This document shows, piece by piece, positions 10,763-19,112 of a stretch of DNA of 64,000 nt (positions within the stretch are counted from its first letter, which is position 1; every line of letters begins with the position of its first letter). The position numbers were made by a program, and so were the translations under genes. The notes beneath the pieces were generated by a model. The model did no database searches, had not been told where the DNA came from, and saw only the letters and a list, made by a program, of their open reading frames with translations. The DNA is from CAKZML01 sp963823435. GTDB taxonomy: Bacteria > Pseudomonadota > Gammaproteobacteria > Steroidobacterales > BM003. Location of the stretch: the NCBI GenBank assembly GCA_963823435.1, contig CAWGLN010000001.1, positions 1,612,001 to 1,676,000 of the forward strand, written 5' to 3'.

Positions 10763-11009
10763 GAAGACCTTTCGCACCCTGATAGAGGCCGGAGCGATCA
10801 AGAAAGTGTTCATTATCGCGCAGGGTGGGCGGTTCTTTGTCGAGGTGGGCACTCCCAACGGCAAATTGACCGCGCTCACACTGAAGGGCGATGTGAAGAC
10901 CTGGACCAGCCTGGACTCCGCCGCCAGGTGGGTGAGGGGACTGGGGATAGGTACGGTCCAGGTTTTGCTCAGTGGCTGGCAGCCTGGTCAGCGCAGCCTG
11001 GGTCTGTAG
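10755..11009 (+). CDS. Small partner protein of the RHH regulator, ParC-like
   Basis: An 84-residue protein starting at GTG 10755, overlapping the RHH gene by 8 bases. It reads MNEKTFRTLIEAGAIKKVFI, then a strand-rich middle (GGRFFVEVGTPNGKLTALTL) and WTSLDSAARWVRGLGIGTVQV. The layout, with an N-terminal helix, beta core and a helix before GIGTVQV, resembles small ParC-type partition-associated proteins found next to RHH proteins. That match is from memory and only moderate. No catalytic motif or membrane segment is visible. It may modify DNA binding by its partner. Confidence 0.5.
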   Translation: MNEKTFRTLIEAGAIKKVFIIAQGGRFFVEVGTPNGKLTALTLKGDVKTWTSLDSAARWVRGLGIGTVQVLLSGWQPGQRSLGL

Positions 11010-11086
11010 CCTTAGGTAAAAACACGCATTGTCCGAAACAGGCGCTGGCCGCACCTTAGTGCTTATTGAAGGGCGGGAGAGAGCTC

Positions 11087-11467
11087 ATGGTCTTGTTGCG
11101 TAAAGCCGCTGTGACGGCATCATTGGTCCTGGCCCTGGCTGGATGTGGGGGTGGTGAGTCTGTCGTCAGCTTCGCCGGTCAGGTAAAGCCGATACTCGAT
11201 AGCAATTGCGTCAGCTGTCATGTCGCCGGCCAGGCCGGCTACGAGGTAAGTGGCCTGGCGCTGGATAGCTATGCCGGGCTGATGCAGGGAACCCGCTTCG
11301 GCAAGGTCGTTCTTCCGGGCAACCCGCAGGATAGCGTCCTGAACATGCTGGCAGAGGGGAGGGCCGATCCTTCCATCTCCATGCCTCACGGTGACCAGCG
11401 CGGCTTGTACAAGGAAGAGTTGGCCACCTTGCGGACCTGGGTTGCGCAGGGCGCCCAGGATAACTAG
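11087..11467 (+). CDS. Cytochrome-c-like lipoprotein with one CxxCH haem site
   Basis: A 126-residue protein. The ATG at 11087 is chosen over the upstream TTG (11066) because GGGCGGGAGAG lies just before it and the signal peptide begins there. The lipobox is LALAGCGG. CVSCH near residue 45 is a covalent haem c site, and the flanking VKPILDSNCVSCHVAG and SMPHGDQRGLYKEELATLRT followed by WVAQGAQ are typical of the planctomycete-type cytochrome c domain found in many proteobacteria. A methionine in SMPHGD may be the second haem ligand. Likely a periplasmic, membrane-anchored electron carrier. The redox partner is not evident from neighbours. Confidence 0.8.
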   Translation: MVLLRKAAVTASLVLALAGCGGGESVVSFAGQVKPILDSNCVSCHVAGQAGYEVSGLALDSYAGLMQGTRFGKVVLPGNPQDSVLNMLAEGRADPSISMPHGDQRGLYKEELATLRTWVAQGAQDN

Positions 11468-11608
11468 GGATAACCAGGGATAACTCGCTGCAGGGCAAGG
11501 GCCGCAAGGGTGTGGCTGTTTGTGATGACTGCGTCGAGGGTGGCGGCGACACCTTCAAGCTGATCTGCCTGGGGTGTTTGCCGGTCAGGCGCTACAAATC
11601 TCCGATAC

Positions 11609-11650
11609 AAAAAAAGACCTTGTCCAGGCGCGTACGCCTGAACAGGGTCT
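11609..11650 (-). terminator. Rho-independent terminator of the cold-shock gene
   Basis: Stem AGACCT-TGTCCAGGCG (11615-11630) with CGCCTGAACAGGGTCT (11635-11650), loop CGTA. The A-run at 11609-11615 becomes a T-run on the minus strand, directly downstream of the csp stop. Confidence 0.8.
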
Positions 11651-11699
11651 CTCAGCTAAAGCACTGCGATCCCTGCAGCGCCGGTCGAAACAGGAAGTA

Positions 11700-11903
11700 T
11701 TATCCCGGAGTAACGTTTGTTGCTTGTGGTCCCTTGGGGCCTTGCTCGACCTCAAATTGGACAGTCTGTCCTTCGATCAGTGTACGTCTTCCTTCTCCGG
11801 TGATTGCACTTGCGTGCACGAACACATCTTTTCCACCTTCATCCGGAGAAATGAAACCGTAACCCTTGGAATCGTTGAACCATTTAACAGTACCCGTGGC
11901 CAT
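11700..11903 (-). CDS. cspA: Cold-shock protein, CspA family
   Basis: An intact 67-residue single-domain protein, MATGTVKWFNDSKGYGFISP, with RNP1 KGYGFI and RNP2 VFVHASA, the aromatic RNA-binding surface of CspA proteins. It binds single-stranded RNA or DNA and melts RNA secondary structure in the cytoplasm. Length is the family norm. The paralogue (cold-induced or constitutive) cannot be told. A terminator follows on the same strand, and the long gap upstream could hold a leader RNA of the kind that controls csp genes. Confidence 0.93.
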   Translation of the reverse strand: MATGTVKWFNDSKGYGFISPDEGGKDVFVHASAITGEGRRTLIEGQTVQFEVEQGPKGPQATNVTPG

Positions 11904-12258
11904 CTAATCTACCTCTATACGCACTTACTTGGACTAAAAAATACAACCAGCACATTCGCCCGGCAACAGGTCGCAACGTCCATCGTGACAGCCTGAGGTC
12001 ATGGCGTGAGTCATGGTCAACACTAGTCTAACCCACGAACAGGCAGGAATTGCAACAAACCGTTGTGCATCACTTCAGGATTGGAGCGAACTGCTCACTG
12101 GTGGCATGAAGTCAGGTTTATTATGCTGCAGTGCAAAGATGCACGAACCGACCACGGGCTGTTCGTGTTGTATGGCACTTGATTGAGGTACTCTGGGCAC
12201 CACATTCTGCGAGCGAATCTCGCACGACCCCTGTAGTCCAGGCCAACGGTATTTCTGA
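11904..12258. other. Gap between divergent cspA and flavoprotein genes
   Basis: 355 bases with no supported gene. The cspA promoter and a possible leader must lie in the left part on the minus strand, and the flavoprotein promoter on the right. I could not define either promoter with confidence. Confidence 0.4.
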
Positions 12259-13470
12259 ATGAGTCTTGTCCCGGTGAAGATTTTTGCAGGCAGACCGGAC
12301 GTGCTCGTGCTTGGCGCCGGAGCAGCCGGTTTGATGTGCGCGATCGTGGCTGCAAGGCGCGGACGCAAGGTGTTGGTGCTGGAGCGCTCAAACAAGCCGG
12401 GCAAAAAAATCCTGATGTCAGGGGGTGGACGCTGCAATTTCACCAACCTGTACGTGGAGCCCTCCCGTTTCCTGTCGAGCAATCCACATTTTTGTAAATC
12501 GGCATTGAGCCGTTACACCCAGTGGGATTTCATCGAGCTGGTGGAGCGCTATCAGATTGCATACCACGACAAGGGTCAGGGCCAGTTGTTCTGCGACGAT
12601 TCCTCCCGTGAAATACTGGACATGTTGCTGCAGGAGTGCGCCGAGATGGGCGTGCAGATAGTGACCGACTGTGAAACCGGGTTGGTCGAAAAGACCCAGC
12701 GGTTTGACATCAGCACCAGCGCCGGAGCCATCAGTGCGGAATCCCTGGTAGTCGCTACCGGTGGCCTGTCCATCCCCAAGCTGGGCGGGTCGGGTTTTGG
12801 GTACGACCTGGCCCGGCAGTTTGGCTTGTCGGTGTTGCCCCTGCGTGCGGGTCTTGTGCCCTTCACGTTCAGCGATCCGATCAAGGCGATAACTGAAAGA
12901 CTGTCGGGCATGTCGCTGGATGTGCGTCTGAGTACGGCGGAGCAGGAGTTCAGCGACGCCATGTTGTTTACCCACAGGGGCTTGAGCGGACCGGCGGTAT
13001 TGCAGTTGTCCAGCTACTGGCACAGTGGTGAGACGGTCAGTATTGATTTACTGCCCAGGACAAATCTCGCCGATTGGTTAAAGCAGCAAAAGCGTCAATC
13101 ACCGCGGGCTGTCTTGAGAACCTCGCTGGCGGAAATCCTTCCGCGTGCGCTGGTGCTGGAGTTGCAGGCCTTGTGGTGGTCGGAAAGGGCGGATACGGCG
13201 TTAGCGGAATGGTCCGACGACAGTCTGGATGAACTGGCGACCAAACTGGCTGACTGGCGGGTCAAGCCATCGGGGACGGAGGGATATCGTACGGCGGAGG
13301 TTACCCTGGGTGGGGTTGACACTGACCTGATTTCCTCCCGCACCATGCAATGCAATAACGTGCCGGGGCTGTTTTTCATCGGTGAAGTGCTGGATGTTAC
13401 AGGTCACCTCGGTGGCTTCAATTTCCAGTGGGCCTGGTCATCCGGCTACGCCGCGGGTGAGGTAGCGTAG
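12259..13470 (+). CDS. NAD(P)/FAD-dependent oxidoreductase, HI0933/BaiN family
   Basis: A 403-residue flavoprotein. The Rossmann FAD motif VLVLGAGAAGLMCAIVAARR sits at residues 14-33, followed by VLERSNKPGKKILMSGGGRC and NFTN, the hallmark of the HI0933/YhiN/BaiN family. The C-terminal GLFFIGEVLDVTGHLGGFNF and QWAWSSGYAAG contribute the second FAD contact. BaiN itself is linked to bile-acid dehydroxylation in gut clostridia, but most family members in proteobacteria have no assigned substrate. Cytosolic, with no signal peptide. The start is the ATG at 12259. The reading frame is clean, in contrast to the neighbourhood before 10.5 kb. Confidence 0.9.
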   Translation: MSLVPVKIFAGRPDVLVLGAGAAGLMCAIVAARRGRKVLVLERSNKPGKKILMSGGGRCNFTNLYVEPSRFLSSNPHFCKSALSRYTQWDFIELVERYQIAYHDKGQGQLFCDDSSREILDMLLQECAEMGVQIVTDCETGLVEKTQRFDISTSAGAISAESLVVATGGLSIPKLGGSGFGYDLARQFGLSVLPLRAGLVPFTFSDPIKAITERLSGMSLDVRLSTAEQEFSDAMLFTHRGLSGPAVLQLSSYWHSGETVSIDLLPRTNLADWLKQQKRQSPRAVLRTSLAEILPRALVLELQALWWSERADTALAEWSDDSLDELATKLADWRVKPSGTEGYRTAEVTLGGVDTDLISSRTMQCNNVPGLFFIGEVLDVTGHLGGFNFQWAWSSGYAAGEVA

Positions 13471-13495
13471 GCGAGATTCTTGCCTTCCACATTGT

Positions 13496-13846
13496 TCAGG
13501 CCGCCCATCGCCCGACACCTGCATCCTCGACCGGGTTGCCAGTGCCCTTGCCGGTGCGCTTCGCGGTTCTGCGGGCGGGGAGGCATTTCCCGGGCCCTTT
13601 ATGATCGCCCTGGGACGAGTGCCCGGATGAACTGTGATAGGCCTGGCGCAGGCAGGTGCGTGCCCAGTCCAGACCGTGGAACAGTGCCATTGCGCCCAGT
13701 CCTGCCAGCATCATTAGCACCGGCGTCAGGACAAAAGCCTGGAAGGCGCTCATGTCCGGGTTGTTGAACACCGGCAGGGTGATTGCCAGAAACAAGGTAA
13801 AAAACACTGTCGCAATCGATGTGTTTAAGACTTTTCCGATGTTCAT
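13496..13846 (-). CDS. Small two-helix membrane protein under a TetR-type operator
   Basis: 116 residues with two hydrophobic helices (about 10-27, ATVFFTLFLAITLP, and 38-58, FVLTPVLMMLAGLGAMALF). The remainder is a basic, low-complexity tail (SSSGHSSQGDHKGPGKCLPA) that may be real or the product of a late frame shift. I do not recognise the family. The gene starts 34 bases from a TetR-type palindrome and lies downstream of the TetR gene on the same strand, so it is the likely regulatory target. Confidence 0.55.
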   Translation of the reverse strand: MNIGKVLNTSIATVFFTLFLAITLPVFNNPDMSAFQAFVLTPVLMMLAGLGAMALFHGLDWARTCLRQAYHSSSGHSSQGDHKGPGKCLPARRTAKRTGKGTGNPVEDAGVGRWAA

Positions 13847-13879
13847 ATTTGCAGCTCCAAGTAGGCCATGTGTTGCATT

Positions 13880-13897
13880 AAACCGACCAGTCGGTTT
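13880..13897. promoter_or_regulatory. TetR-type operator, copy 1
   Basis: AAACCGAC-CA-GTCGGTTT: perfect 8-base arms around a 2-base centre, between the TetR gene stop and the small membrane protein start. Nearly the same as the palindrome at 14511-14528. Confidence 0.7.
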
Positions 13898-13917
13898 GGG
13901 TTTTGAATAAAAAAACG

Positions 13918-14499
13918 TCAGCTCACAAGCGCCGTCACATAACGGCGGTATTCATGAATGGCCTTCGCAATCCTGCCGGGATCTCCATGGGCCTTGGCCA
14001 TCACAATGCCTCCTTCCACGACGGTCATCATGTGGTTTGCCAACTCCCTCCCGGTGGGCGCATCGTCACAGCGGCAGGCCAGCGCTATCGGTTCCAGCAG
14101 CGGCGCCATGCGCGCCTCCAGTTCATTCATCAGCCGATTCAGGCAAGCGGCGATGGCGGGATGGGTCCCGGACAAGTCCATGGCAAAACTTCCCAGCATA
14201 CAACCGTGATTCCACAAGGCCGGTGAAGCTTTTTCAATATGTTCGACAAAGGCAAATGCGCGCTCCAGCGGGTCCTCTATTTCCTGGTAGTGCCCGGTAC
14301 CTATGACCGCCAGGCCTTCCTCGAAATACTCCTCCGCTACCGCAGCCCCAAGTTCTTCCTTGGACTTGAAGGAGTGATAGAAACTGCCCTTGGACACACC
14401 GGCAGCAGAAATGATCTCGTCCACCGAGGTAGACGAGTAGCCCTGGGTGAGCATCAAGCCCCGGGCGGTTGAGATCATTTTGCTTTTGCTGGTTACCAT
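13918..14499 (-). CDS. TetR/AcrR family transcriptional regulator
   Basis: 193 residues, MVTSKSKMISTARGLMLTQG at the start. Residues 8-55 form the TetR helix-turn-helix: YSSTSVDEIISAAGVSKGSF followed by YHSFKSKEELGAAV is a textbook recognition region. The C-terminal helical domain has several Cys residues (HGCMLGSF, ACRCDD) that might sense a ligand or redox state, but no ligand is predictable. The palindrome AAACCGAC-TA-GTCGGTCT 12 bases before the start, and its twin downstream of the gene, imply autorepression and control of the small membrane protein that follows it on the same strand. Confidence 0.9.
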   Translation of the reverse strand: MVTSKSKMISTARGLMLTQGYSSTSVDEIISAAGVSKGSFYHSFKSKEELGAAVAEEYFEEGLAVIGTGHYQEIEDPLERAFAFVEHIEKASPALWNHGCMLGSFAMDLSGTHPAIAACLNRLMNELEARMAPLLEPIALACRCDDAPTGRELANHMMTVVEGGIVMAKAHGDPGRIAKAIHEYRRYVTALVS

Positions 14500-14510
14500 G
14501 ACAAAAAAGT

Positions 14511-14528
14511 AAACCGACTAGTCGGTCT
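14511..14528. promoter_or_regulatory. TetR-type operator, copy 2 (own promoter)
   Basis: AAACCGAC-TA-GTCGGTCT, one mismatch from a perfect 18-base palindrome, 12 bases upstream of the TetR start codon. The position fits autorepression by blocking transcription start. Confidence 0.7.
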
Positions 14529-14652
14529 AGTCAAGCTATTTTTCACTTTTGCGCCAGGAATGGCGAATTCTCGGCAGCCGAGCGTTGCTATCCACTGTTT
14601 CTGCACCCTCGCAAGCGCGACTTGTGATGACCGGCCCAATAAACCCGGTCAT

Positions 14653-15697
14653 TCAGTCATAGCCAATAAGGGGGCCACCCAGGCTTTTCCAGCCTTCAAT
14701 GCCATCCTCGATATGGCAGGCATCGCCGAACCCGAATTTTTCCGCATCCTGGACGGCCATGGCGGAACGTTCCCCATGAGCGCAATAGAAAAGCAGTCGC
14801 TTGCCGGTAGAGCGAACCAGTTCGGACAGTAATCCGCCGGGTCCGAGGTTCTTCTCAAGGTCCTGATAAGTGACATTCAGTGAACCCGTGATCAGGCCGT
14901 GGCGCTGTATTTCATGCTTCTCCCGCAGATCCACCAGCAACACATCCGGACGCCCAACCAGCGCCAGGGCATCATAACATCCCATCCCCTGGCCACGTTC
15001 CCGCAGGGCATCCTGGTGCAGGCCGATGTGCAGGTTGGCCGGTACCGCCACGTCCATCATCTTGGGGTTGGGCAGATTCAGCGCGTCCATCAAGGCCGCA
15101 TACTCCTCTGCCGACGACACTTGCAGACGTGGATTCCAGGCGCGTTCCTCGCCGATGCTGCTGACCGTGTCACCCTTGTAGTCGTGTCCGGGGTAGACCA
15201 GGGTGTCGTCCGGCAGCGTTAACAGGCGTTTGAAAATGGAATCGTACTGGGTCCTTGCATCGCCATTCTGGAAATCCGTGCGGCCGGTGCCGCGTATGAA
15301 CAGGGTGTCGCCAGTGAATACCCTGTCTCCCATCAGGAAACAGTAGGAGTCATCCGTGTGTCCGGGTGTGTACATGGCCTGCAGCTTGATTCCCTCGATC
15401 GCGACCCAGTCGCCGTCCGCAACACGCATGGACACTACGTCCACCTTGCTTTTCTCACCCATCAGGGTGATGCACCGGGTTTTGTCCCGCAGCGCCCCCA
15501 GTCCGGTGATGTGGTCGGCATGCAGGTGTGTGTCTATGGCTTTAACCAGTTTCAGGTCGAGTTGCTCGAAACAAGCTGAGGTAGTGGTCCACTTTCTCCA
15601 GCACCGGATCGATGATCAGCGCTTCGCCACCTTTGCGGCTGCCAATCAGGTAGGTGTAGGTGAAAGAGGTGTAGTCGAACAGTTGTCGGAAAATCAT
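14653..15697 (-). CDS. Persulfide dioxygenase-rhodanese fusion (one frameshift)
   Basis: Start ATG at 15697 (MIFRQLFDYTSFTYTYLIGS). The frame shifts near 15570, after which KAIDTHLHADHITGLGALRD holds the HxHxDH metal motif of the ETHE1-type metallo-beta-lactamase fold. Other ligands are in MYTPGHTDDSYC, VFTGDTLFIRGTGRTDF and YPGHDYKGD. The C-terminal third is a rhodanese domain with active-site loop LFYCAHGERSAM. Such fusions oxidise glutathione persulfide to sulfite and glutathione while the rhodanese moves sulfane sulfur to or from thiosulfate, in the cytosol. About 348 residues once repaired. The single shift is likely a consensus error because both active sites are intact. Confidence 0.85.
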
Positions 15698-15921
15698 GCT
15701 GCACCCGGGTATGGTCTAAGGTCTGTACTGATTCGGTTCTATATTACCCGCTTAGCTGCTGGCTGGATCAAGCTGAGCGAGCATCCGTTCTTAGCTACCG
15801 GTCGTCAAATGGGCTCCAATCCAGAATTATTTCCCCTTTCCTGCATCCAAAAACGCGATTGCCGGCATCTGTTAAGTCAGGAAGGTGAATTTCTTGCGAT
15901 TTTCCAGAGGAGTATCGGGTG

Positions 15922-16281
15922 ATGTCTGAGTTGATGGTTCCTATTACATTGTTTCTTTCGATTGCCGTAGTGATAGTGCTGGCACTTTATTATCGTTATC
16001 GCGGTCGAGTCGAGGTGCAGATGTCCCTGCGTCAGGCCATTGAAGGTGGTCAGCAACTGACGCCGGAGTTCCTGAAACTCCTGGGCGATCCGCCCCGTCA
16101 TCCCCAGGCGGATCTGCGGCGTGGCATCGTTATCCTGGCCCTGGCTGCCGCCTTTGCCCTGTTCGGTCTCTTGCTGGGCGAAGAGGACGCGGTGCAGCCC
16201 ATGTTGGCAGTGGCCAGCTTCCCCGGAGTGATAGGTGTTGCATACTTGCTGTTGTGGAAATTTGGTGGCCGGACAGACTAG
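15922..16281 (+). CDS. DUF6249-like small membrane protein
   Basis: 119 residues from ATG 15922 (an adjacent GTG at 15919 is less likely; AGGAG lies about 9 bases before the ATG). It has an N-terminal transmembrane helix (LMVPITLFLSIAVVIVLALY), a soluble loop with QMSLRQAIEGGQQLTPEFLK, and two further helices. The loop plus QADLRRGIVILALAAAFALF fits the DUF6249 membrane family, commonly encoded next to an ECF sigma factor as here. The gene leads a three-gene operon with the sigma and anti-sigma-like genes. Confidence 0.7.
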   Translation: MSELMVPITLFLSIAVVIVLALYYRYRGRVEVQMSLRQAIEGGQQLTPEFLKLLGDPPRHPQADLRRGIVILALAAAFALFGLLLGEEDAVQPMLAVASFPGVIGVAYLLLWKFGGRTD

Positions 16282-16336
16282 GATCCGGGGCTGGGATCGG
16301 GGCCTGGCGGCCTGGGCTGGGCTGGAGCGGTGACGT

Positions 16337-16891
16337 TTGATTGAACCTGACGCGGGAGACGAGTTGCTGGCGGCGCTTGGCCGGGATCCCCGCCTGTTTG
16401 AAGAACTGGTCAGGACACACCAGTCCCGTCTGCGAAACTTTTTGCGTCGTCTTGCCAGGAATGATGCCCTGGCGGATGACCTGGCCCAGGAAACCCTGAT
16501 CAAGGCCTGGAACAAGCTGGACAGTTTCGCAGGTCAAGGCAGCTTTGGTGCATGGCTCATGAAGATAGGCTACAACCAGTTTCTGCAGTCCAGGCGAAAA
16601 ACCCGGGCAGATGAACGCCTGGAACAGCAGGTTCAGACCAGCATGCTGGCCGGGCAGGTCCCGATACACACGGACGGTCCCGGCGCGGCCGGATCGGACC
16701 TGGACAGGCTGTTGGCGGTTTGTTCCGAGCCCGAGCGCCTCGTGCTGACCCTGGCTTATGGCTTTGACATGAGCCACGGGGAGATAGTCGGGATCACAGG
16801 GATGGCCCTGGGGACGGTGAAGTCCCATATCAATCGCGGGAAAGCCAGGGTGCGTGAGCAGCTTGCCCACGGAGAAACAGGATATGAATGA
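16337..16891 (+). CDS. ECF RNA polymerase sigma factor (sigma-70 family)
   Basis: 184 residues from TTG 16337; GTG in the adjacent frame stops at once. Region 2 is seen in LADDLAQETLIKAWNKLDSF and GSFGAWLMKIGYNQFLQSRR, region 4 in GFDMSHGEIVGITGMALGTV followed by KSHINRGKARVREQL. This is a complete ECF sigma with no C-terminal extension. The stop overlaps the start of the next gene by 8 bases, which couples it to the probable anti-sigma partner. It probably directs core polymerase to a stress or envelope regulon. No obvious target promoter was identified in the window. Confidence 0.9.
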   Translation: MIEPDAGDELLAALGRDPRLFEELVRTHQSRLRNFLRRLARNDALADDLAQETLIKAWNKLDSFAGQGSFGAWLMKIGYNQFLQSRRKTRADERLEQQVQTSMLAGQVPIHTDGPGAAGSDLDRLLAVCSEPERLVLTLAYGFDMSHGEIVGITGMALGTVKSHINRGKARVREQLAHGETGYE

Positions 16892-17219
16892 CAAACAACT
16901 TGATGCGGAAGAACGCTGGTTGCACCAGCAATTCAGCCAGGCGCTACCAGAGTTACCCGATAATGGATTCAGTCAACGGGTCCTTGGGCGCATTCGCCGC
17001 AGAGCGTTGTTGCGCAAGAGTCTGCCGGTAGGCGCACTGCTGGTCGGCGCCGGGATCGTCGCCTGGCCGGCGGTTGAATTGCTGGGGATGCTTGCCCAGC
17101 ATATGACCGTGATTGGGCAATTGGATTGGCAGGAAGTAATTGCTGCCAACAAGACCGTGGCGCTGGGTTTGTTGCTGGGTCTGGCGAGCCCCCTGCTCGT
17201 GGCAATGCTGGAGGACTAA
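16884..17219 (+). CDS. Probable anti-sigma partner, small membrane protein (DUF5056-like)
   Basis: 111 residues from ATG 16884, overlapping the sigma gene by 8 bases. The N-terminal cytosolic part is acidic and helical (QLDAEERWLHQQFSQALPEL), followed by a basic juxtamembrane segment and two hydrophobic helices (PVGALLVGAGIVAWPAVELL and VALGLLLGLASPLLVAM). This layout, after an ECF sigma, is typical of a membrane anti-sigma factor. No zinc-binding HxxxCxxC motif is present, so it is not a ZAS-type protein. Function is inferred from position and topology. Confidence 0.6.
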   Translation: MNDKQLDAEERWLHQQFSQALPELPDNGFSQRVLGRIRRRALLRKSLPVGALLVGAGIVAWPAVELLGMLAQHMTVIGQLDWQEVIAANKTVALGLLLGLASPLLVAMLED

Positions 17220-17226
17220 TTGCCGG

Positions 17227-19032
17227 CTAGTCCACCGCCAGGTGCATTTTTTCCAGCAATTGCTGGAAACGCGGGTCGTCGCGCAGGCGGTCGAATGTTC
17301 TGTCGGATTTGAGATACACGAGACCGGGGTCCCGAATAGCGAAGCCACGCTCCAGCCAGGTCATGGCGGAATTTGCATCCCCACGTTGAGCGTATACCTG
17401 GGCAATCTGGTAGGAGGCTGACTCTCCGATCGTAGTGATTAGTAAATTCAGTTGGGTCTGGGATTCTGCTGTCTTGCCCAGCTTGTCCAGCGCCATGGCT
17501 TGTCCGCTAAGGGAAAGAAAATCGAATTTCTCCAGCTTGAATTCCTCCAGGGCCTCACCGAATTTACCATCCCTCAAGAAGTGCCGGCCGAATCGGTAAT
17601 GGGTTCCTGAGCGGCCGGGGTCCATCTCCTGCACGCGACGCAGTATTTCGAGTGCCTGGTCAAAATTCCCGGTCCAAGCATAGGCGCTGGCCAGTCCAGT
17701 CTGAATTCCCCAATCCAGAGGATCCAGGATGGCTGCTCGCTGCATATAGCGAAGCGCTTCTTCCTGTCTGCCCAGGATGCTTTCCAGTCTCGCCAGTTCC
17801 TGCAAAATTTTTGCATCCCCCGGCCTCAGGGTCAGGGCCCGGTCCAGGGAAGCCTCGGCCCCCGACCAGTCCCAGTCGGAACCGGTTTGCACAGCGGCAA
17901 GGGCCAGGTAGGCTTCGGGCAGAGAGTCATCCAGTTCCAGGGCCCTGTTGGCGGCGGCGCGAGCCTTCTCATAGCCCACTGTAAAATCGCTGCTGTATCC
18001 GGTATGCCAGGCTGTGGCGCTGGCCAGGCCGGCCCAGGCCAGTGCCATGGCCGGGTCCAGGCCGATGGCGCGTTGATAATGATCAATCGCTACCAACGCG
18101 TCTTCCAGCGTATTGAGCTTTTCGGCGTAACGCCCCTTGAGGTACTCGGTATAGGCGGCCGCATTGGTTGCAGTCACGTGGGAGTCTGCGGCCCGGGCTT
18201 CCGCTCCCAGCAGGGCGACTTTCAAGGCCTTTGTCACTTCCCCGGCGATCTCATCCTGGACCGCGAAGATGTCCTCCAGGGTGCGATCGAAGGTCTGGGA
18301 CCACAGGTGGAAGCCGTTGTCGGCGTTTACCAGCTGGGCCGTTATGCGAATGCGCTCACCGCTTTTTTGTACGCTGCCCTCGAGAATATTGGCCACGCCC
18401 AGTTGCTGACCCACGCTGCGCAGATCTTCATTCTTGCCCTTGAAGGCAAACGAGGAGGTGCGACCGGCCACCTGCAATCCCGGCACCTGGGCCAGTCCAT
18501 TGAGCAGATTCTCGGTCAGCCCGTCGGTGAAATATTCCTGGTCTTTGGCCGGGCTCATGTCCACAAAAGGCAGCACGGCCACGGATTGCTTTTGCGGCGC
18601 ATCATTGTCTGTTGTTGGCTCGGCCAGGGTTTCAGTGGAAACGGCCCTCGTCGTCACGGCAGCCGTATTTGCGTCCCGCTGCAAAACACGGTCCCCGATC
18701 AACAGTAATACAGCGACGACCAGGCTCACCGTGATCACGGTGTTGAGCTTGCGAGCGGTTTCGGAGGTGATGGATTGCTCTGGCGATACCGTCTGGGCGG
18801 GTTTCAGGCCCTCGGGAGTCATTTCATACACCCAGGCAAATACCAGGGCTACGGGAAAGCCCAGCGCCAGCAGGCCCGCTACCAGGCGCAGACTCCAGCC
18901 TGGCACCTCCAGCAGACCAAACAGTACATCCGCCACCTGCAGGATGATCCATCCACCCACAAGATAGAGGGCGGCGATCCGAAACAGATTTCGGCGCTTA
19001 AGTTCGGAAAACAGTGATCCCATGGCCGACAT
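17227..19032 (-). CDS. Third FlgO-domain TPR protein (intact)
   Basis: About 601 residues from ATG 19032; MGSLFSELKRRN at 19023 is an alternative. The N-terminal helix pair (AALYLVGGWIILQVADVLFG, FAWVYEMTPEGLKP), a second transmembrane helix (VITVSLVVAVLLLIGDRVL), then the FlgO/TolB-like domain (SVAVLPFVDMSPAKDQEY, GVANILEGSVQKSGERI) and TPR repeats to the end. It has the same architecture as the genes at 3223 and 7307 but is uninterrupted, so it shows what the broken ones should look like. It converges on the anti-sigma-like gene with 7 bases between stops. Probably a membrane-anchored scaffold. Confidence 0.85.
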   Translation of the reverse strand: MSAMGSLFSELKRRNLFRIAALYLVGGWIILQVADVLFGLLEVPGWSLRLVAGLLALGFPVALVFAWVYEMTPEGLKPAQTVSPEQSITSETARKLNTVITVSLVVAVLLLIGDRVLQRDANTAAVTTRAVSTETLAEPTTDNDAPQKQSVAVLPFVDMSPAKDQEYFTDGLTENLLNGLAQVPGLQVAGRTSSFAFKGKNEDLRSVGQQLGVANILEGSVQKSGERIRITAQLVNADNGFHLWSQTFDRTLEDIFAVQDEIAGEVTKALKVALLGAEARAADSHVTATNAAAYTEYLKGRYAEKLNTLEDALVAIDHYQRAIGLDPAMALAWAGLASATAWHTGYSSDFTVGYEKARAAANRALELDDSLPEAYLALAAVQTGSDWDWSGAEASLDRALTLRPGDAKILQELARLESILGRQEEALRYMQRAAILDPLDWGIQTGLASAYAWTGNFDQALEILRRVQEMDPGRSGTHYRFGRHFLRDGKFGEALEEFKLEKFDFLSLSGQAMALDKLGKTAESQTQLNLLITTIGESASYQIAQVYAQRGDANSAMTWLERGFAIRDPGLVYLKSDRTFDRLRDDPRFQQLLEKMHLAVD

Positions 19033-19112
19033 TATTACCACATACCTTGTTGATTGCCCTGTTTCCTTCGTCGCAGCGTGTCGATGCCACTCTGGCGAAA
19101 CATCCGATTGCC

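Noticed and set aside
11512..11996. Plus-strand frames over the cspA region
   Set aside because: Antisense to the clear cold-shock gene and its terminator.
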